Below are positions 28,941 to 38,857 of a stretch of 61,729 bases of DNA, one piece after another (the first letter of the stretch is position 1; each line of letters begins with the position of its first letter). The stretch lies in contig NZ_AZGK01000011.1 in the NCBI RefSeq assembly GCF_001435315.1, positions 1-61,729 of the forward strand. The letters run 5' to 3'. The notes under the pieces are model-generated. The model saw only the letters and a list, made by a program, of their open reading frames with translations, had not been told where the DNA came from and searched no databases. Both the position numbers and the translations under genes were made by a program. This DNA comes from Lentilactobacillus parabuchneri DSM 5707 = NBRC 107865 (lineage in GTDB: Bacteria > Bacillota > Bacilli > Lactobacillales > Lactobacillaceae).

Positions 28941-29699
28941 ATGAAGTTTGACGTTGAAATCAATCAGGAAACGACGACCATTCACCTGCCGAATCAGCAA
29001 GGGGTGATCGTGATTGGAAATGAGCCTGATAAATCAGGACGTGGCGTCCAATTGTTTTTAAAAGCCGGTCAATTAGCTGCGGTGTCTACAGAAACCAGTC
29101 AAATTGACCATGACCAGGTCATCACAATCAAGCCTGACTGGGACTTGGAGGCTGATTACTTGGATAAAAGCTTAACCGAGTATGCGGTGGCAAACGGCTT
29201 ACTGAAGGGCGAAGCGCCCACAATTAAAATTCCGACCAACCAGCGGGCGACTGTTGAGGATTTCCGGGATCTGGTGCTAAAAATCTTAACTGGATTGGGA
29301 TTTCGATTGGCGTTTTTACAAGCCCCCAAACACAGTGGCAAACCCCGTCACCGCTTTTCCAAACAAGTGAGTCAAATCGCGTTTAGCGTTGATCACGATG
29401 GCGCCACGGCAACTGTTTATTGGCAAAAGCGAAATGAAATGCTGGTCAAGGCGGGTGCAAGGTTGAAACCCAAGCCCGAGTTGAACAAAGACGGCTCATT
29501 AGGCTTTTCGGCAAAATTTGCTGAAAGGTTGCGTTCTGAACATGCGGATGATATTCAGGACTTCGTGACAACCCGAGACATTGTGTTAAAGAGCGTCAAC
29601 GAGGTTGGCCTCTTCTTGTACTTTGGTGGCATCAACGGCTGGCTGGTATTAAAGGATGAGGCTGGAAAATCAATTAACGACTGGACAATCGTAAAATAA
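28941..29699 (+). CDS. unknown soluble protein
   Basis: I do not recognise this 252-aa protein. It has a beta-rich N-terminal part (residues 1-65) and a central region LVLKILTGLGFRLAFLQAPKHSGKPRHRFSK that is mixed hydrophobic and basic; the rest alternates strand and helix to a WLVLKDEAGKSINDW end. No signal peptide, clear TM helix or catalytic motif is seen. GAAGGGG precedes the ATG by 8 bases. It stands alone between phosphoketolase and the P-type ATPase. Confidence 0.6.
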   Translation: MKFDVEINQETTTIHLPNQQGVIVIGNEPDKSGRGVQLFLKAGQLAAVSTETSQIDHDQVITIKPDWDLEADYLDKSLTEYAVANGLLKGEAPTIKIPTNQRATVEDFRDLVLKILTGLGFRLAFLQAPKHSGKPRHRFSKQVSQIAFSVDHDGATATVYWQKRNEMLVKAGARLKPKPELNKDGSLGFSAKFAERLRSEHADDIQDFVTTRDIVLKSVNEVGLFLYFGGINGWLVLKDEAGKSINDWTIVK

Positions 29700-29852
29700 T
29701 GAAGACGATTGGTCATTTTTTTGGTGGTCCATTTTTGTGACAAATATTAAATTCGTCATCCAAGGTTTTTTGTTTACCAAAAAGTAAGCGAATTATATTA
29801 TAATATTCTTAACAACAATCTTATTTTCATAAAAGGAAAGGTGATACATTTA

Positions 29853-32573
29853 ATGGCAGACAATATGAACGAGGTTCCTCCCGATCAAAAGTTGTGGCAA
29901 AGCAGTACTGATGAGTTGGTGAAGAAGTACCACACCGACGCGGAAGATGGGATAAGTGAACAAGAGGCAGCGAAACGATTGGCTCAAGATGGCTACAATG
30001 AATTAACGGCCAAAAAGAAGAGCAAGCTGCTGCAGTTTTTACTTCAGTTTAACAACAGCATCATTTACATCTTGATTGCTGCTGCCGTCATTACGCTGTT
30101 TATGCACCATTATTCAGACTCAGCGGTTATTGGGATCGTTATTATTGCCAACGCATTTATTGGATTTTTCCAAGAAATGCAGGCTGACAATGCATTAAGC
30201 AAAATCAAGGAGTTATTGGTTAGTCAAAACTACGTTATCCGTGATGGGCACAAGATTGAAGTGCCCGCCCGCGAATTAGTCGTTGGTGACTTGGTTAATT
30301 TGGAAGCGGGAGATGCCGTACCAGCCGATTTAAGACTCATTTCTGCGGATAATATGAGGGCCCAAGAGTCGACGCTGACCGGTGAAAGTAATTCGGTCGA
30401 GAAGACGGAAGATCCGATCGACAAGGATTCAGTTCCGCTTGCTGAACGTTCCAACATGGCGTTTGCCTCAACTGCCATTACCCAAGGTTCTGGTGTTGGA
30501 ATCGTTATTGCAACTGGTGAAGAGACGCAAATTGGTCAAATTCAACAGAGTGTGGCCGAGGTTAAATCTCAAGTCACGCCGTTGATGAAGAACCTCAATA
30601 AATTGGGGGTTAACTTATCACTGTTTATCGTGGCGATTGCGATTTTACTGTTTGTCCTGGGCTTGTATACCAAGATCTACAGCCTACCAACCTTAACGAT
30701 TGCGATTATCACAATGGTGGTGGGGTCTATTCCTGAAGGACTGCCGGCTTCAACATCGGTGGTTCTGGCGCGTGGTGTTCAAGTCATGACCAAGAAGGGC
30801 GCGATCGTCAAGACTCTGCCAGCGGTTGAAACACTGGGAGCCGTGGACATTGTTGATACCGACAAGACAGGAACCTTAACCAAAAATGAAATGACCGTCA
30901 CAGACGTCATCACTGACGAACATCATTACCAAGTTACTGGAATTGGTTTTGTGGACGGCGATAAAGGTGTTGATGGGGATGTGTTGCTGGATGGCCAGAA
31001 GTATGATTGGCAAAACGACCAACATTTCCGTGACCTGGTGGATATTGCCGGGACCACCACTGATGCTGAGCTCGTCCAAACCGACGGTGAATGGCAGTTA
31101 AACGGTGAGCCAACTGATGGCGCGCTCACCACTTTGTTTCATAAGCTGATTGGGCGCGAACCTGAAGTCGATGAGGTCGATACCTTACCATTTGATTCGG
31201 CCTATCGGTATAGTGCCCGGTTGATTAAAGAAGCCGGCCATAATGAGTTGATGGTTAAGGGTGCGCCAGGAACCATCTTTGATATGGCCAAACAAACCAA
31301 TCCGGCGTTTGACGACAAGACTTGGTATGCCCGAGTCGCAGAATTAACCGAACAAGGTTTGCGGGTTGTGGCTTTGGGCTACAAAGAAGTCCCGGCTGAC
31401 GTGTCCGAAATTAATCAGGACCAAATTGCTGACGGCATCAAATTAAGTGGGGTTGTTGGAATCATTGATCCACCACGTGAAGAAGTGATTCCATCGATTC
31501 AAAGTCTGCGTCGAGCAGGTGTGAAGGTTAACATGATTACCGGAGATCACCCCGACACGGCTACCGCAATCGCTCGTAAGTTGGATCTGGATGAAAGCAT
31601 TCATGCGATTACCGGCCCCGAAGTTGATGAAATGTCTGATGAAGAGTTGGTTAAAAACATTGGTCGTTATAACGTGTTTGCAAGAACGACGCCAGCCAAC
31701 AAGCTGCGAATTGTGAAGGCCCAACAGGCGAACCATAAGATCGTTGCGATGACTGGTGACGGGGTTAACGATGCCGCGGCCTTAAAGCAGGCCAACATCG
31801 GAATTGCGATGGGAATCAAAGGAACCGCGGTTGCCAAGGAAGCAGCTGATATGGTACTGGTGAATGACAGCTTTACAACCATCGTTGACGCGGTAGCTGA
31901 AGGTCGACACGTTTTTGATAATATTCAAAAGACGATTCGGTTCCTCTTGCCAACTAGTTTCGCTGAAGGGCTGGTTGTCTTGCTGAGTATGATTATGGGC
32001 CAGGAATTACCACTCTTCCCAACCCAGTTGCTGTGGATTAACACGGTTTCAGCGTTAACCATTCAGTTTGCGTTTATCTTTGAACCGGCCGAAGAATCAA
32101 TTATGATTCGTGGTCCACGGGACGTTAGAAAAGGGATCTTAGGTAAGATGGATGTCTTTGAAATCACGTACGTATCCATCCTGATCGCTGCGCTTGGAAT
32201 CTTCACCTTTGACCGGTTTGTTGATTCGGGTGTCTTGACCGCAGTTCTTGGAAGTACTATGGCGGTTAATATCATTATCTTCGGAAAGATTTTCTACTTG
32301 TTCAACATTCGAAATTCCTACCCAATTATTTCCAAACACTTTTTTGAAAATAAGATGGCGTTTATCATCATTGGGATTTTGCTTGTCTTGCAGGCAGCAA
32401 TGTTCTACATTCCGTTTATGCAGGATGTCTTCCACACTGGCAGCATCAACTTCTTCTATGGCTGGGTTGTGCCAACCATTGCAGGGTTTATTGTGCTGGT
32501 GGTTACCGAGATTATCAAGTTGGGAAGAATTGAGTACCGACGGAAAAAAGGAAAAGCAACGACAATTAAATAA
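29853..32573 (+). CDS. cation-transporting P-type ATPase (P2-type)
   Basis: This 906-aa pump has the complete P2-type order: a cytoplasmic N-terminus (cation ATPase N domain), TM1-2, actuator loop LTGES, TM4 with IPEGLPAS, phosphorylation site DKTGTLT (Asp about 337), nucleotide domain MVKGAPG, hinge MTGDGVNDAA and six C-terminal TMs. The PEGLP motif is typical of calcium and Na/K-type pumps; lactobacillar relatives are variously annotated. Ion choice cannot be fixed by eye. ATG 29853 follows GGAAAGGTGA; an earlier in-frame start lacks support. Confidence 0.92.
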   Translation: MADNMNEVPPDQKLWQSSTDELVKKYHTDAEDGISEQEAAKRLAQDGYNELTAKKKSKLLQFLLQFNNSIIYILIAAAVITLFMHHYSDSAVIGIVIIANAFIGFFQEMQADNALSKIKELLVSQNYVIRDGHKIEVPARELVVGDLVNLEAGDAVPADLRLISADNMRAQESTLTGESNSVEKTEDPIDKDSVPLAERSNMAFASTAITQGSGVGIVIATGEETQIGQIQQSVAEVKSQVTPLMKNLNKLGVNLSLFIVAIAILLFVLGLYTKIYSLPTLTIAIITMVVGSIPEGLPASTSVVLARGVQVMTKKGAIVKTLPAVETLGAVDIVDTDKTGTLTKNEMTVTDVITDEHHYQVTGIGFVDGDKGVDGDVLLDGQKYDWQNDQHFRDLVDIAGTTTDAELVQTDGEWQLNGEPTDGALTTLFHKLIGREPEVDEVDTLPFDSAYRYSARLIKEAGHNELMVKGAPGTIFDMAKQTNPAFDDKTWYARVAELTEQGLRVVALGYKEVPADVSEINQDQIADGIKLSGVVGIIDPPREEVIPSIQSLRRAGVKVNMITGDHPDTATAIARKLDLDESIHAITGPEVDEMSDEELVKNIGRYNVFARTTPANKLRIVKAQQANHKIVAMTGDGVNDAAALKQANIGIAMGIKGTAVAKEAADMVLVNDSFTTIVDAVAEGRHVFDNIQKTIRFLLPTSFAEGLVVLLSMIMGQELPLFPTQLLWINTVSALTIQFAFIFEPAEESIMIRGPRDVRKGILGKMDVFEITYVSILIAALGIFTFDRFVDSGVLTAVLGSTMAVNIIIFGKIFYLFNIRNSYPIISKHFFENKMAFIIIGILLVLQAAMFYIPFMQDVFHTGSINFFYGWVVPTIAGFIVLVVTEIIKLGRIEYRRKKGKATTIK

Positions 32574-32604
32574 TTGTAAAAATGAGAGTGAGACAAGAGG
32601 CGTT

Positions 32605-32692
32605 TTGATCCCAGAATTTAAGCCCATCAAGCGATTATTCCTGGTTTTGGAATGATTGATTGATGGGCTTAAATGGCCGGGATCAGCCGATT
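32605..32692 (+). repeat. long intergenic hairpin (repeat family relative)
   Basis: GATCCC and AATTTAAGCCCATCAA pair with TTGATGGGCTTAAAT and GGGATC, and the inner CGATTATTCC pairs with GGAATGATTG around TGGTTTT. The tip CCTGGTTTTGG matches the tip of the repeat copy at 40485-40670. It follows the ATPase stop by about 30 bases. Confidence 0.75.
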
Positions 32693-32732
32693 GCCGCACG
32701 TTTCAGCTAGATAGTATAAAATCGCTAAACAA

Positions 32733-32778
32733 GAGGCTGGGTCAAAAGTTGATACTTTTGTTCCAGCCTCATATTTTT
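32733..32778. terminator. terminator between the ATPase and MFS genes
   Basis: GAGGCTGG pairs with CCAGCCTC with further AAAAGT/ACTTTT pairing inside, followed by ATATTTTT. It serves the ATPase and possibly the convergent MFS gene. Confidence 0.75.
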
Positions 32779-32786
32779 AACAAAAA

Positions 32787-34223
32787 TTACTTCAAATCAC
32801 CCGGCTTAACTGCCCGGCCCTGCATGATCGACAGTATCCAAGCACCGATGATAATGATCAGCGATACCGCAAAAGCGACGTGCATCCCAAAGATGAAGAC
32901 TTCTGGTTGGGCGGGCAAATAATTGGTCACGTGAAAGCCTGCTTTAACACTCATCGCGATGAACAGGGCGCTGGTGGAAAGGGCAGTTCCTGAAATCATG
33001 CCGACGTTTCGAGCCAGCGCATTTAAGCTGCCGGCACTTCCGAGAGAGTCCTTAGGCACGACTGACATGACAATATCGCTATTTGGCGACTGAAACAGGC
33101 CGGTACCAACCGCCATAATGATGGTGATGATCACGTACACCCAGATTGGGCTGGGTAGCGTTAAGAAGATATAGAGCGTTTGGGCGATCGCCACGATTAA
33201 CAGGCCAACGGTGGCGACACGGGCTGGTGAAAAATGATCGGCCAACCAACCACCAAACGGGCCGGCAAAAACCATGATGACTGGGAAAATAATTAAAAGT
33301 GCCCCAGCTTGTCCAGCACTCAGTTTCAATGCATCTTCGAGGTAGAAGGGGATGATGACCACCGTAAAAAAGTTTGATAAAAAGATTAATACGGCGGCAC
33401 CAAGGCCAAAGGTAAAGGGTTTGATTTTAAACAGGGAAAGCGGCATCAACGGGTTTTGAGCTCGTTTTTCAATGCGGAAGAACTCCCATAGCGCCACAAG
33501 CCCAATGGCAAATAAAATCAGTGGCACTGGTTTGCCATACCCAATTTCTTGGCCGATGAAAACGCCCAAGAAGATCCCGACAATTGTCAACGCAAAGCTG
33601 GCAAATCCTTGCCAGTCGATGGTTCCAGGGACAGTTTGATAAGCTTTTGGCATGACAATTGCGCCCAGGATGACGGCAATAATGCCAATTGGCAGGTTGA
33701 CCCAGAAGATATATCCCCAGGATAAACGTGATAAAATCAACCCACCAAGTCCGGGACCGGCGATCGCCCCCAGCGCGACAAATGTACCGACAAATCCCAT
33801 GGCCCGGCCACGCTCTTTAATGCCAAAGGTTGAAGTGGTGATCCCGTAGGTGTTGGAAAGTGTCATCGCAGCGCCAGTCCCTTGGATAAAGCGGCCAACC
33901 AAAAGAAACGGGAAATTAATCTGCAGTCCAGACAAAAATGAGCCAAGTAAAAAGACGATGGTGCCAATCCGAAAGACCTTGATCTTACCGTAGATATCAC
34001 CTAATTTACCAAATAATAGCAATAACGATGTGAGCACAATCAGGTATGAAGACACGACCCATTCGATTTGGTTCATTGGCACGTTCAGTTGTTTGGCCAT
34101 AATTGGCATGGCAATGTTGACAATGCTGGAATCCAGATTTGACATGAAGGCAAACATGCCAATGGATACGAGAATCCACCAGCCGTTTTTTTGAGTGGTA
34201 GATTGGGAAGACGGATTGTTCAT
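32787..34223 (-). CDS. MFS drug exporter, DHA2 (14-TM) family
   Basis: This 478-aa EmrB/QacA-type proton-coupled exporter shows LDSSIVNIAMPIM in TM1, the motif A-like GKLGDIYGKIKVFRIG, RFIQGTGAAM in TM4 and motif C-like GFVGTFVALGAIAGPGLGGLIL in TM5. About 14 hydrophobic segments can be counted, ending with an FIFGMHVAFAVSLIIIIGAWIL stretch. AAGAAGGGAC precedes the ATG. No regulator is next to it; the substrate is unknown. Confidence 0.9.
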   Translation of the reverse strand: MNNPSSQSTTQKNGWWILVSIGMFAFMSNLDSSIVNIAMPIMAKQLNVPMNQIEWVVSSYLIVLTSLLLLFGKLGDIYGKIKVFRIGTIVFLLGSFLSGLQINFPFLLVGRFIQGTGAAMTLSNTYGITTSTFGIKERGRAMGFVGTFVALGAIAGPGLGGLILSRLSWGYIFWVNLPIGIIAVILGAIVMPKAYQTVPGTIDWQGFASFALTIVGIFLGVFIGQEIGYGKPVPLILFAIGLVALWEFFRIEKRAQNPLMPLSLFKIKPFTFGLGAAVLIFLSNFFTVVIIPFYLEDALKLSAGQAGALLIIFPVIMVFAGPFGGWLADHFSPARVATVGLLIVAIAQTLYIFLTLPSPIWVYVIITIIMAVGTGLFQSPNSDIVMSVVPKDSLGSAGSLNALARNVGMISGTALSTSALFIAMSVKAGFHVTNYLPAQPEVFIFGMHVAFAVSLIIIIGAWILSIMQGRAVKPGDLK

Positions 34224-34324
34224 TTTTGTCCCTTCTTTCTGAAATAGACATAGGTTTCAATAATTCTATTATCACGCAAACTTACAAAAAGTAGGTAAGA
34301 TGTGCTCGCAAGAAGTGCAAAAAT

Positions 34325-34372
34325 AAGCCATTATCCAGGGAATGCTTTCTCTGGATAATGGCTTGTTTTTTG
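34325..34372. terminator. hairpin terminator
   Basis: AAGCCATTATCCAG (34325-34338) pairs perfectly with CTGGATAATGGCTT (34351-34364), followed by GTTTTTTG. It lies between the divergent-side flank of the MFS gene and repeat copy 1. Confidence 0.8.
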
Positions 34373-34424
34373 TTCCGGGCTCACCCGGGTCTTGTCGTGT
34401 TCAAGGTCCTTTTTACCTAGAAAA

Positions 34425-34577
34425 CATGCTCCGACGACCGCAAACGAAGTGCAGCGTCTGGCCTACTTGGCGACGACACAGACGCTAATTTCTAAGTGTA
34501 CTTTAACCAAATCCCGAAAACAGGGATTTGGTCAAAGTACACTTAGAAACCGCGTCTCCCGGGTCTCGTCGCACTCT
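34425..34577 (-). repeat. modular hairpin repeat, copy 1
   Basis: On the minus strand it starts with AGAGTGCGACGAGACCCGGG, has a central hairpin TTTCTAAGTGTACTTT... with about 23-base arms, and ends CTGCACTTCGTTTGCGGTCG-TCGGAGCATG. The first A is the A of the TAG stop of the 34576-34905 gene. A partial second left end (CACCCGGGTCTTGTCG) lies just beyond at 34382. Confidence 0.85.
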
Positions 34578-34905
34578 AATCCGTTCTCCATCTTTCAAAG
34601 AAGTCCGTGTGCTTTCCCAAGTACTCGATTGCTTCTTGAGCCAACTGGTCGCCTTGCTTTTCCGCTTCTTCCGCGTCCAAGTTTAAGGCATCTCTTAGAT
34701 AGCCTCTGCCAATGTTAACAAATTTATTTTTTCGACCAAATCCTTGATCGTGGAACAAGTCGTCCCACTTTGTGATATCTTCTTTTGCTGTGTTATAAAC
34801 CAACTCGGAGAGATTCTGATTCGGATCCAAGAGGGTTGCTGCGTATGTGACGATAAATTCGTCCATATCGATGATGATTTCTTGTCGCATGTTTTTCTTT
34901 GCCAT
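34576..34905 (-). CDS. small unknown protein ending in a repeat element
   Basis: This 109-aa acidic protein has no TM segment. It contains IIIDMDEFIVTYAATLLDPN and a helical C-terminus (AEEAEKQGDQLAQEAIEYL) and could be a cytosolic helical protein; I know no function. ATG 34905 has GAGGTGA 8 bases upstream. Its TAG stop is formed by the first bases of the downstream repeat, so the last codons may have been altered by repeat insertion. Confidence 0.65.
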   Translation of the reverse strand: MAKKNMRQEIIIDMDEFIVTYAATLLDPNQNLSELVYNTAKEDITKWDDLFHDQGFGRKNKFVNIGRGYLRDALNLDAEEAEKQGDQLAQEAIEYLGKHTDFFERWRTD

Positions 34906-34973
34906 TGTTATATTCACCTCATTATCAGTTTAATGCATTTTAGGGATAAAGACCAATTAAGAATGCGTAACGC

Positions 34974-36044
34974 CTAATGATGCATTTTGAATTCCAAATA
35001 CAAATCATTATACTCCTGAACCTTTTCCGGACTTAAATTACTGTACACCTGCAGCCGGTCAATGACTTGTTGAGTCGGGTAGAACTGTCGGTCATTTCGG
35101 ATTGACTTCGGTAAAAGTCGCAACGCGTGTGTATTCGGGGTCGAATAACCAATGTATTCCGCATTTTGGGCAGCGTTTTCCGGCTTATTCATAAAATTCA
35201 AGAACGCGTAGATTGCTTTGAAATGTTTGGCCGTCTTTGGGATGACCAAATTATCGAACCACATGTTACTGCCTTCAGTCGGGACGACGTAGTGCAAATG
35301 AGAATTTTGAGACATCATTTCCGATGCTTCACCCGACCAATCAACGGCGATGGGGGCTTCTCCTTCTGCCATATACATCTTGATTTCGTCGGCAACCACG
35401 GCCTTAACGTTTGGCGACAGGCGATTGAGCTTATTCTTAGCCTTAATGAGTTCAGCTGAGTTGGTGGTGTTCACGGATTGACCGATTGAAATCAGTGAGA
35501 ATCCCAAAATATCTCGAGCCGAATCAATCAGCATAATATCGTTGCGGTATTTCTTGTCCCACAGTTGATTCCAGTGCGCCAAGGATCCCGGCTTAACAAA
35601 TTGGTCATTATAAATAATGCCTAAAGTTCCCCAAAAATAAGGAATTGAGTATTTATTATGCGGATCAAAACTTTTGTTTAGAAATGATTGACCATAATTG
35701 TTCATGCCGGTTAACCGTGATTTATCCAGTGGAATCAACATGTGATCGGCCTTCATTTTTTCAACCATGTAGTCACTGGGAACCGTCAAATCATAGCTGG
35801 TGCCGCCCTGCTTGATCTTGGTATACATTGCCTCGTTGCTGTCGAAGGTTTCGACGTTAACGTGATAACCAGTTTCTTTTTGGAACTTCGTCAAAAGGGA
35901 TGGGTCGATGTAATCCCCCCAATTGTAGAGGTTGAGGACCTTGTTGCCGGTATCCCCGGTAGATTTGGTGAGTTGATTGCTTCCATAAGCCAGACCGGCA
36001 CACAAGGCCAAAATAGCGACTAAAGCTGCGATAAATTTTTTCAT
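34974..36044 (-). CDS. potD: spermidine/putrescine ABC transporter, substrate-binding protein
   Basis: This 356-aa extracellular binding protein starts with a hydrophobic anchor (KKFIAALVAILALCAGLAYGSN; the cysteine suggests possible lipidation but no full lipobox is clear). PotD features are LNLYNWGDYIDPSLLTKFQKE, YDLTVPSDYMVEKM, AVDWSGEASEM and WFDNLVIPKTAKH. GGAGGTGA lies before the ATG, which overlaps the potC stop by 4 bases. It is the last gene of potABCD. Confidence 0.95.
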   Translation of the reverse strand: MKKFIAALVAILALCAGLAYGSNQLTKSTGDTGNKVLNLYNWGDYIDPSLLTKFQKETGYHVNVETFDSNEAMYTKIKQGGTSYDLTVPSDYMVEKMKADHMLIPLDKSRLTGMNNYGQSFLNKSFDPHNKYSIPYFWGTLGIIYNDQFVKPGSLAHWNQLWDKKYRNDIMLIDSARDILGFSLISIGQSVNTTNSAELIKAKNKLNRLSPNVKAVVADEIKMYMAEGEAPIAVDWSGEASEMMSQNSHLHYVVPTEGSNMWFDNLVIPKTAKHFKAIYAFLNFMNKPENAAQNAEYIGYSTPNTHALRLLPKSIRNDRQFYPTQQVIDRLQVYSNLSPEKVQEYNDLYLEFKMHH

Positions 36045-36862
36045 CGGTCAGTCACCTCCACAATGTTCTTCTTGCCGCCAGTCCCCGTGTTGTGGGTTTC
36101 AATCAGGTAATATACCCCGACCAAAATCAGCGAGAAGATGAACATGATGCCGGCTAACGCGTTGATTTCCAAACTAATTCCCTGGCGGGCGCGTGAGTAA
36201 ATTTCAACTGACAGCGTCGTAAAGCCATTGCCGGTCACAAAGAAGGTGACGGCGAAATCGTCCAACGAGTAGGTGATTGCCATGAAAAAGCCGGCAATAA
36301 TGCCCGGTTGGATGTAAGGCAGGATAATTTTACTGAGAATCTGCGACGGACTGGCGCCGAGGTCCATTGCCGCGTTGGTCATTGAAGGACTCATGTCATC
36401 CAATCTGGGTAAGACCAGCAATAACACAATCGGAATTTCAAAGGCGATGTGACTCAACAAAACCGACCAGAATCCCAGTGGTAATTTGAGTGCGGTAAAG
36501 AAAATCAGAAAGCTGGCACCGATGATAACATCGGGGGAAACCAATAGAATGCTGTTAAGGGAGAGTAACGTCTCTCGTTCATGGCGGCGTTTTGCGTTGT
36601 GGACCGCTAAGGCACCCATAGTTCCGACGATGGTCGAGCAAACCGATGAGAGAAGGGCAATCAAGATGGTATTCAAGAAGATCGCCAGCATCCGTTTGTC
36701 GTTAAACAATTCGCCGTAATGCTTCAGTGAAAAGCCTTGAAAATTGGTCATGGTGGTTCCCTTACTGAATGAATAAAGGATCAAATAAACGATTGGAATA
36801 TACAATAGCAAAAACACAATCGTGATATAAATTTTACCGGTTCGGGAGGCCTTTTCTTCCAT
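36041..36862 (-). CDS. potC: spermidine/putrescine ABC transporter permease
   Basis: This 273-aa inner-membrane permease has about six TMs starting with IYITIVFLLLYIPIVYLILY. The binding-protein-dependent permease loop is AAMDLGASPSQILSKIILPYIQPGI (EAA-like). It overlaps potB by one base and potD by four, so the operon is tightly packed. Confidence 0.94.
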   Translation of the reverse strand: MEEKASRTGKIYITIVFLLLYIPIVYLILYSFSKGTTMTNFQGFSLKHYGELFNDKRMLAIFLNTILIALLSSVCSTIVGTMGALAVHNAKRRHERETLLSLNSILLVSPDVIIGASFLIFFTALKLPLGFWSVLLSHIAFEIPIVLLLVLPRLDDMSPSMTNAAMDLGASPSQILSKIILPYIQPGIIAGFFMAITYSLDDFAVTFFVTGNGFTTLSVEIYSRARQGISLEINALAGIMFIFSLILVGVYYLIETHNTGTGGKKNIVEVTDR

Positions 36863-37671
36863 TATGCACGCCTCCTTTTTCGCTTGGTGTTAGTCAAAAG
36901 CATGACAATGACCATCGAAATAATTAAGACCACGCCAATTGTGGACCCCATGCCCCAGTTCATCGTGGTTAAGAAATGCTCTTCAACGGCAGTTCCGAGG
37001 GTGATAACCTTGTTACCACCGATCAAACGCGACAACATGAAGAGCGACAGTGAAGGGATGAAGACGATTTGGATGCCTGATTTGATTCCCGGCATCGTCA
37101 TGGGGATAATGACCTTGGTCAACGTTTGCCATTTAGTAGCGCCCAAATCTCGACTGGCACGGATGTACGAATCGCTGATATCCGTCAATGAATTATAGAT
37201 GGGAAGAATCATAAACGGAATTTGGATATAAGCGGCAACCAAAATGAAGCTGGCGTCGGTGAACAGCATGTGCTGGGCGGGGATGCCGACCAATTGAAAT
37301 AAATAATTGACCAGCCCGTCACGACTCAACAGCCCAATAAAGGCATAGGCTTTCAGCAGTAAATTGATCCAAGTGGGCAAAATCACCAGAAGGATCCATA
37401 AATCGCGGTGTTTGAGTTTGCTAATCACCAATGCCATCGGGTAGCTGATCAAAATGGCGAACAGGGTGATCAAAAACGCGTAAAGCACTGAATTGGCGGT
37501 CATCGTCAGGTAAGTCCCAGAGGTGAAAAATTCTTGATAGTTCCCTAGCGTAAACTCGTGATGAATGTTAAAGAATGAATAATAGAAGATCAGGGCAACC
37601 GGCGCGATGACAAACATGGCCAGCCATAAAATGTAGGGCGTGAAAAACAACGCGCGAAAATTCTTCTTCAT
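36862..37671 (-). CDS. potB: spermidine/putrescine ABC transporter permease
   Basis: This 269-aa permease partners PotC. TM1 is FFTPYILWLAMFVIAPVALIFYY and the EAA-like loop is ASRDLGATKWQTLTKVIIPMTMPGI. It starts 12 bases after potA and shares its last base with the potC start. Confidence 0.94.
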   Translation of the reverse strand: MKKNFRALFFTPYILWLAMFVIAPVALIFYYSFFNIHHEFTLGNYQEFFTSGTYLTMTANSVLYAFLITLFAILISYPMALVISKLKHRDLWILLVILPTWINLLLKAYAFIGLLSRDGLVNYLFQLVGIPAQHMLFTDASFILVAAYIQIPFMILPIYNSLTDISDSYIRASRDLGATKWQTLTKVIIPMTMPGIKSGIQIVFIPSLSLFMLSRLIGGNKVITLGTAVEEHFLTTMNWGMGSTIGVVLIISMVIVMLLTNTKRKRRRA

Positions 37672-37682
37672 CGTCGTTCCCC

Positions 37683-38771
37683 CTATTCTTCGTAACTTTC
37701 AAGCCGGTGATTAAACTTGGCTTCAGTCTCGTTGTAACGCATGATATGCATGTCGTTAGGGCCAAATGCCAAGCCGACAATCGCGTCATCGGTGCTGGCG
37801 TTGGTGGAGTGAATCAGCCATTCGTTGCCAGCCTGATCGTAAGCCAAAATTTCGTAGTAGTCGCCACGGAACAACTGAGTATCAACTTTAACTTGAAGTT
37901 TGCCCTTTTCCGGAGTGGTGATCACCAAATCTTCGGGGCGGATAACGACTTCAACGGGTTCGTTGGGCTTCATACCGGCATCGGCACATTCAAATTGGTG
38001 CCCCAAAAAGGCGACTTGGTAATCGGCGACCATTTTGCCGGGGATGATGTTACTTTCACCAATGAAGTCAGCAACGAAGTGGTTAATTGGCTCATCGTAA
38101 ATATCGACGGGCGACCCCTTTTGGAGGATTTCACCCTTGTTCATGACGAAGATCTCGTCACTCATGGCCAGGGCTTCTTCTTGATCATGAGTCACAAATA
38201 AAAAGGTGATCCCGAGGTTTTGCTGGAGCTCACGTAATTCGTATTGCATGTCCTTACGTAACTTGGCGTCTAAGGCCGATAAAGGCTCGTCTAAGAGCAA
38301 AACCTTTGGCTGGTTAACAATTGCCCTGGCAATCGCAATTCGCTGCTGCTGGCCACCAGAAAGCTCGCTAATTTCCCGGTTAACGTATTGTTCGAGCTGA
38401 ACCATTTGAAGCGCAGCGTGAACCCGTGTCTCAATCTCGTCTTTGCTGACATTTTGAACAACCAAGCCAAAGGCGACGTTATCGAAGACGTTCATGTTTG
38501 GAAAGAGGGCGTAGTCTTGAAACACCGTGTTCAGCGGTCGTTTGTTGGCTGGAATGTCGTTAATTTTCTTGCCGTCAAACAAGACTTGGCCGGACGTGAC
38601 TTCCGTGAAGCCGGCGATAGATTGGAGGATGGTTGTTTTCCCGCAGCCGGAAGGGCCAAGCAGGGTGTAAAATTCGCCTTCCTGTAATGTGAAGCTGATG
38701 TTTTTAAGAGCGGTAAAGCCGTCGTCATATTTTTTATAGACGTTTTTTAATTCAACAATGGTTTTGCTCAA
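37683..38771 (-). CDS. potA: spermidine/putrescine ABC transporter ATPase
   Basis: This 362-aa ATPase energises polyamine import. Walker A is GPSGCGKTT, the signature is [13 protein letters not shown], Walker B is [12 protein letters not shown] and the switch histidine is in [14 protein letters not shown]-type C-terminal domain follows from about residue 240 (IIPGKMV...[10 protein letters not shown]). It starts with TTG 7 bases after AGGAGG and is first in potABCD. murB, which precedes potA in many firmicutes, is absent here. Confidence 0.95.
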   Translation of the reverse strand: MSKTIVELKNVYKKYDDGFTALKNISFTLQEGEFYTLLGPSGCGKTTILQSIAGFTEVTSGQVLFDGKKINDIPANKRPLNTVFQDYALFPNMNVFDNVAFGLVVQNVSKDEIETRVHAALQMVQLEQYVNREISELSGGQQQRIAIARAIVNQPKVLLLDEPLSALDAKLRKDMQYELRELQQNLGITFLFVTHDQEEALAMSDEIFVMNKGEILQKGSPVDIYDEPINHFVADFIGESNIIPGKMVADYQVAFLGHQFECADAGMKPNEPVEVVIRPEDLVITTPEKGKLQVKVDTQLFRGDYYEILAYDQAGNEWLIHSTNASTDDAIVGLAFGPNDMHIMRYNETEAKFNHRLESYEE

Positions 38772-38857
38772 CGGACTTCCTCCTAATATGATTGAATATT
38801 TTAATTATACAGATTGATTGCACGCGGCCACAAGGAAATTGACTAGACAGTCGGCGA

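Noticed and set aside
32139-32699. Long minus-strand ORF (186 codons) opposite the ATPase end
   Set aside because: It is antisense to strongly coding ATPase sequence, has no ribosome site, and its product has no recognisable fold; it is a shadow frame that runs on into the hairpin repeat.
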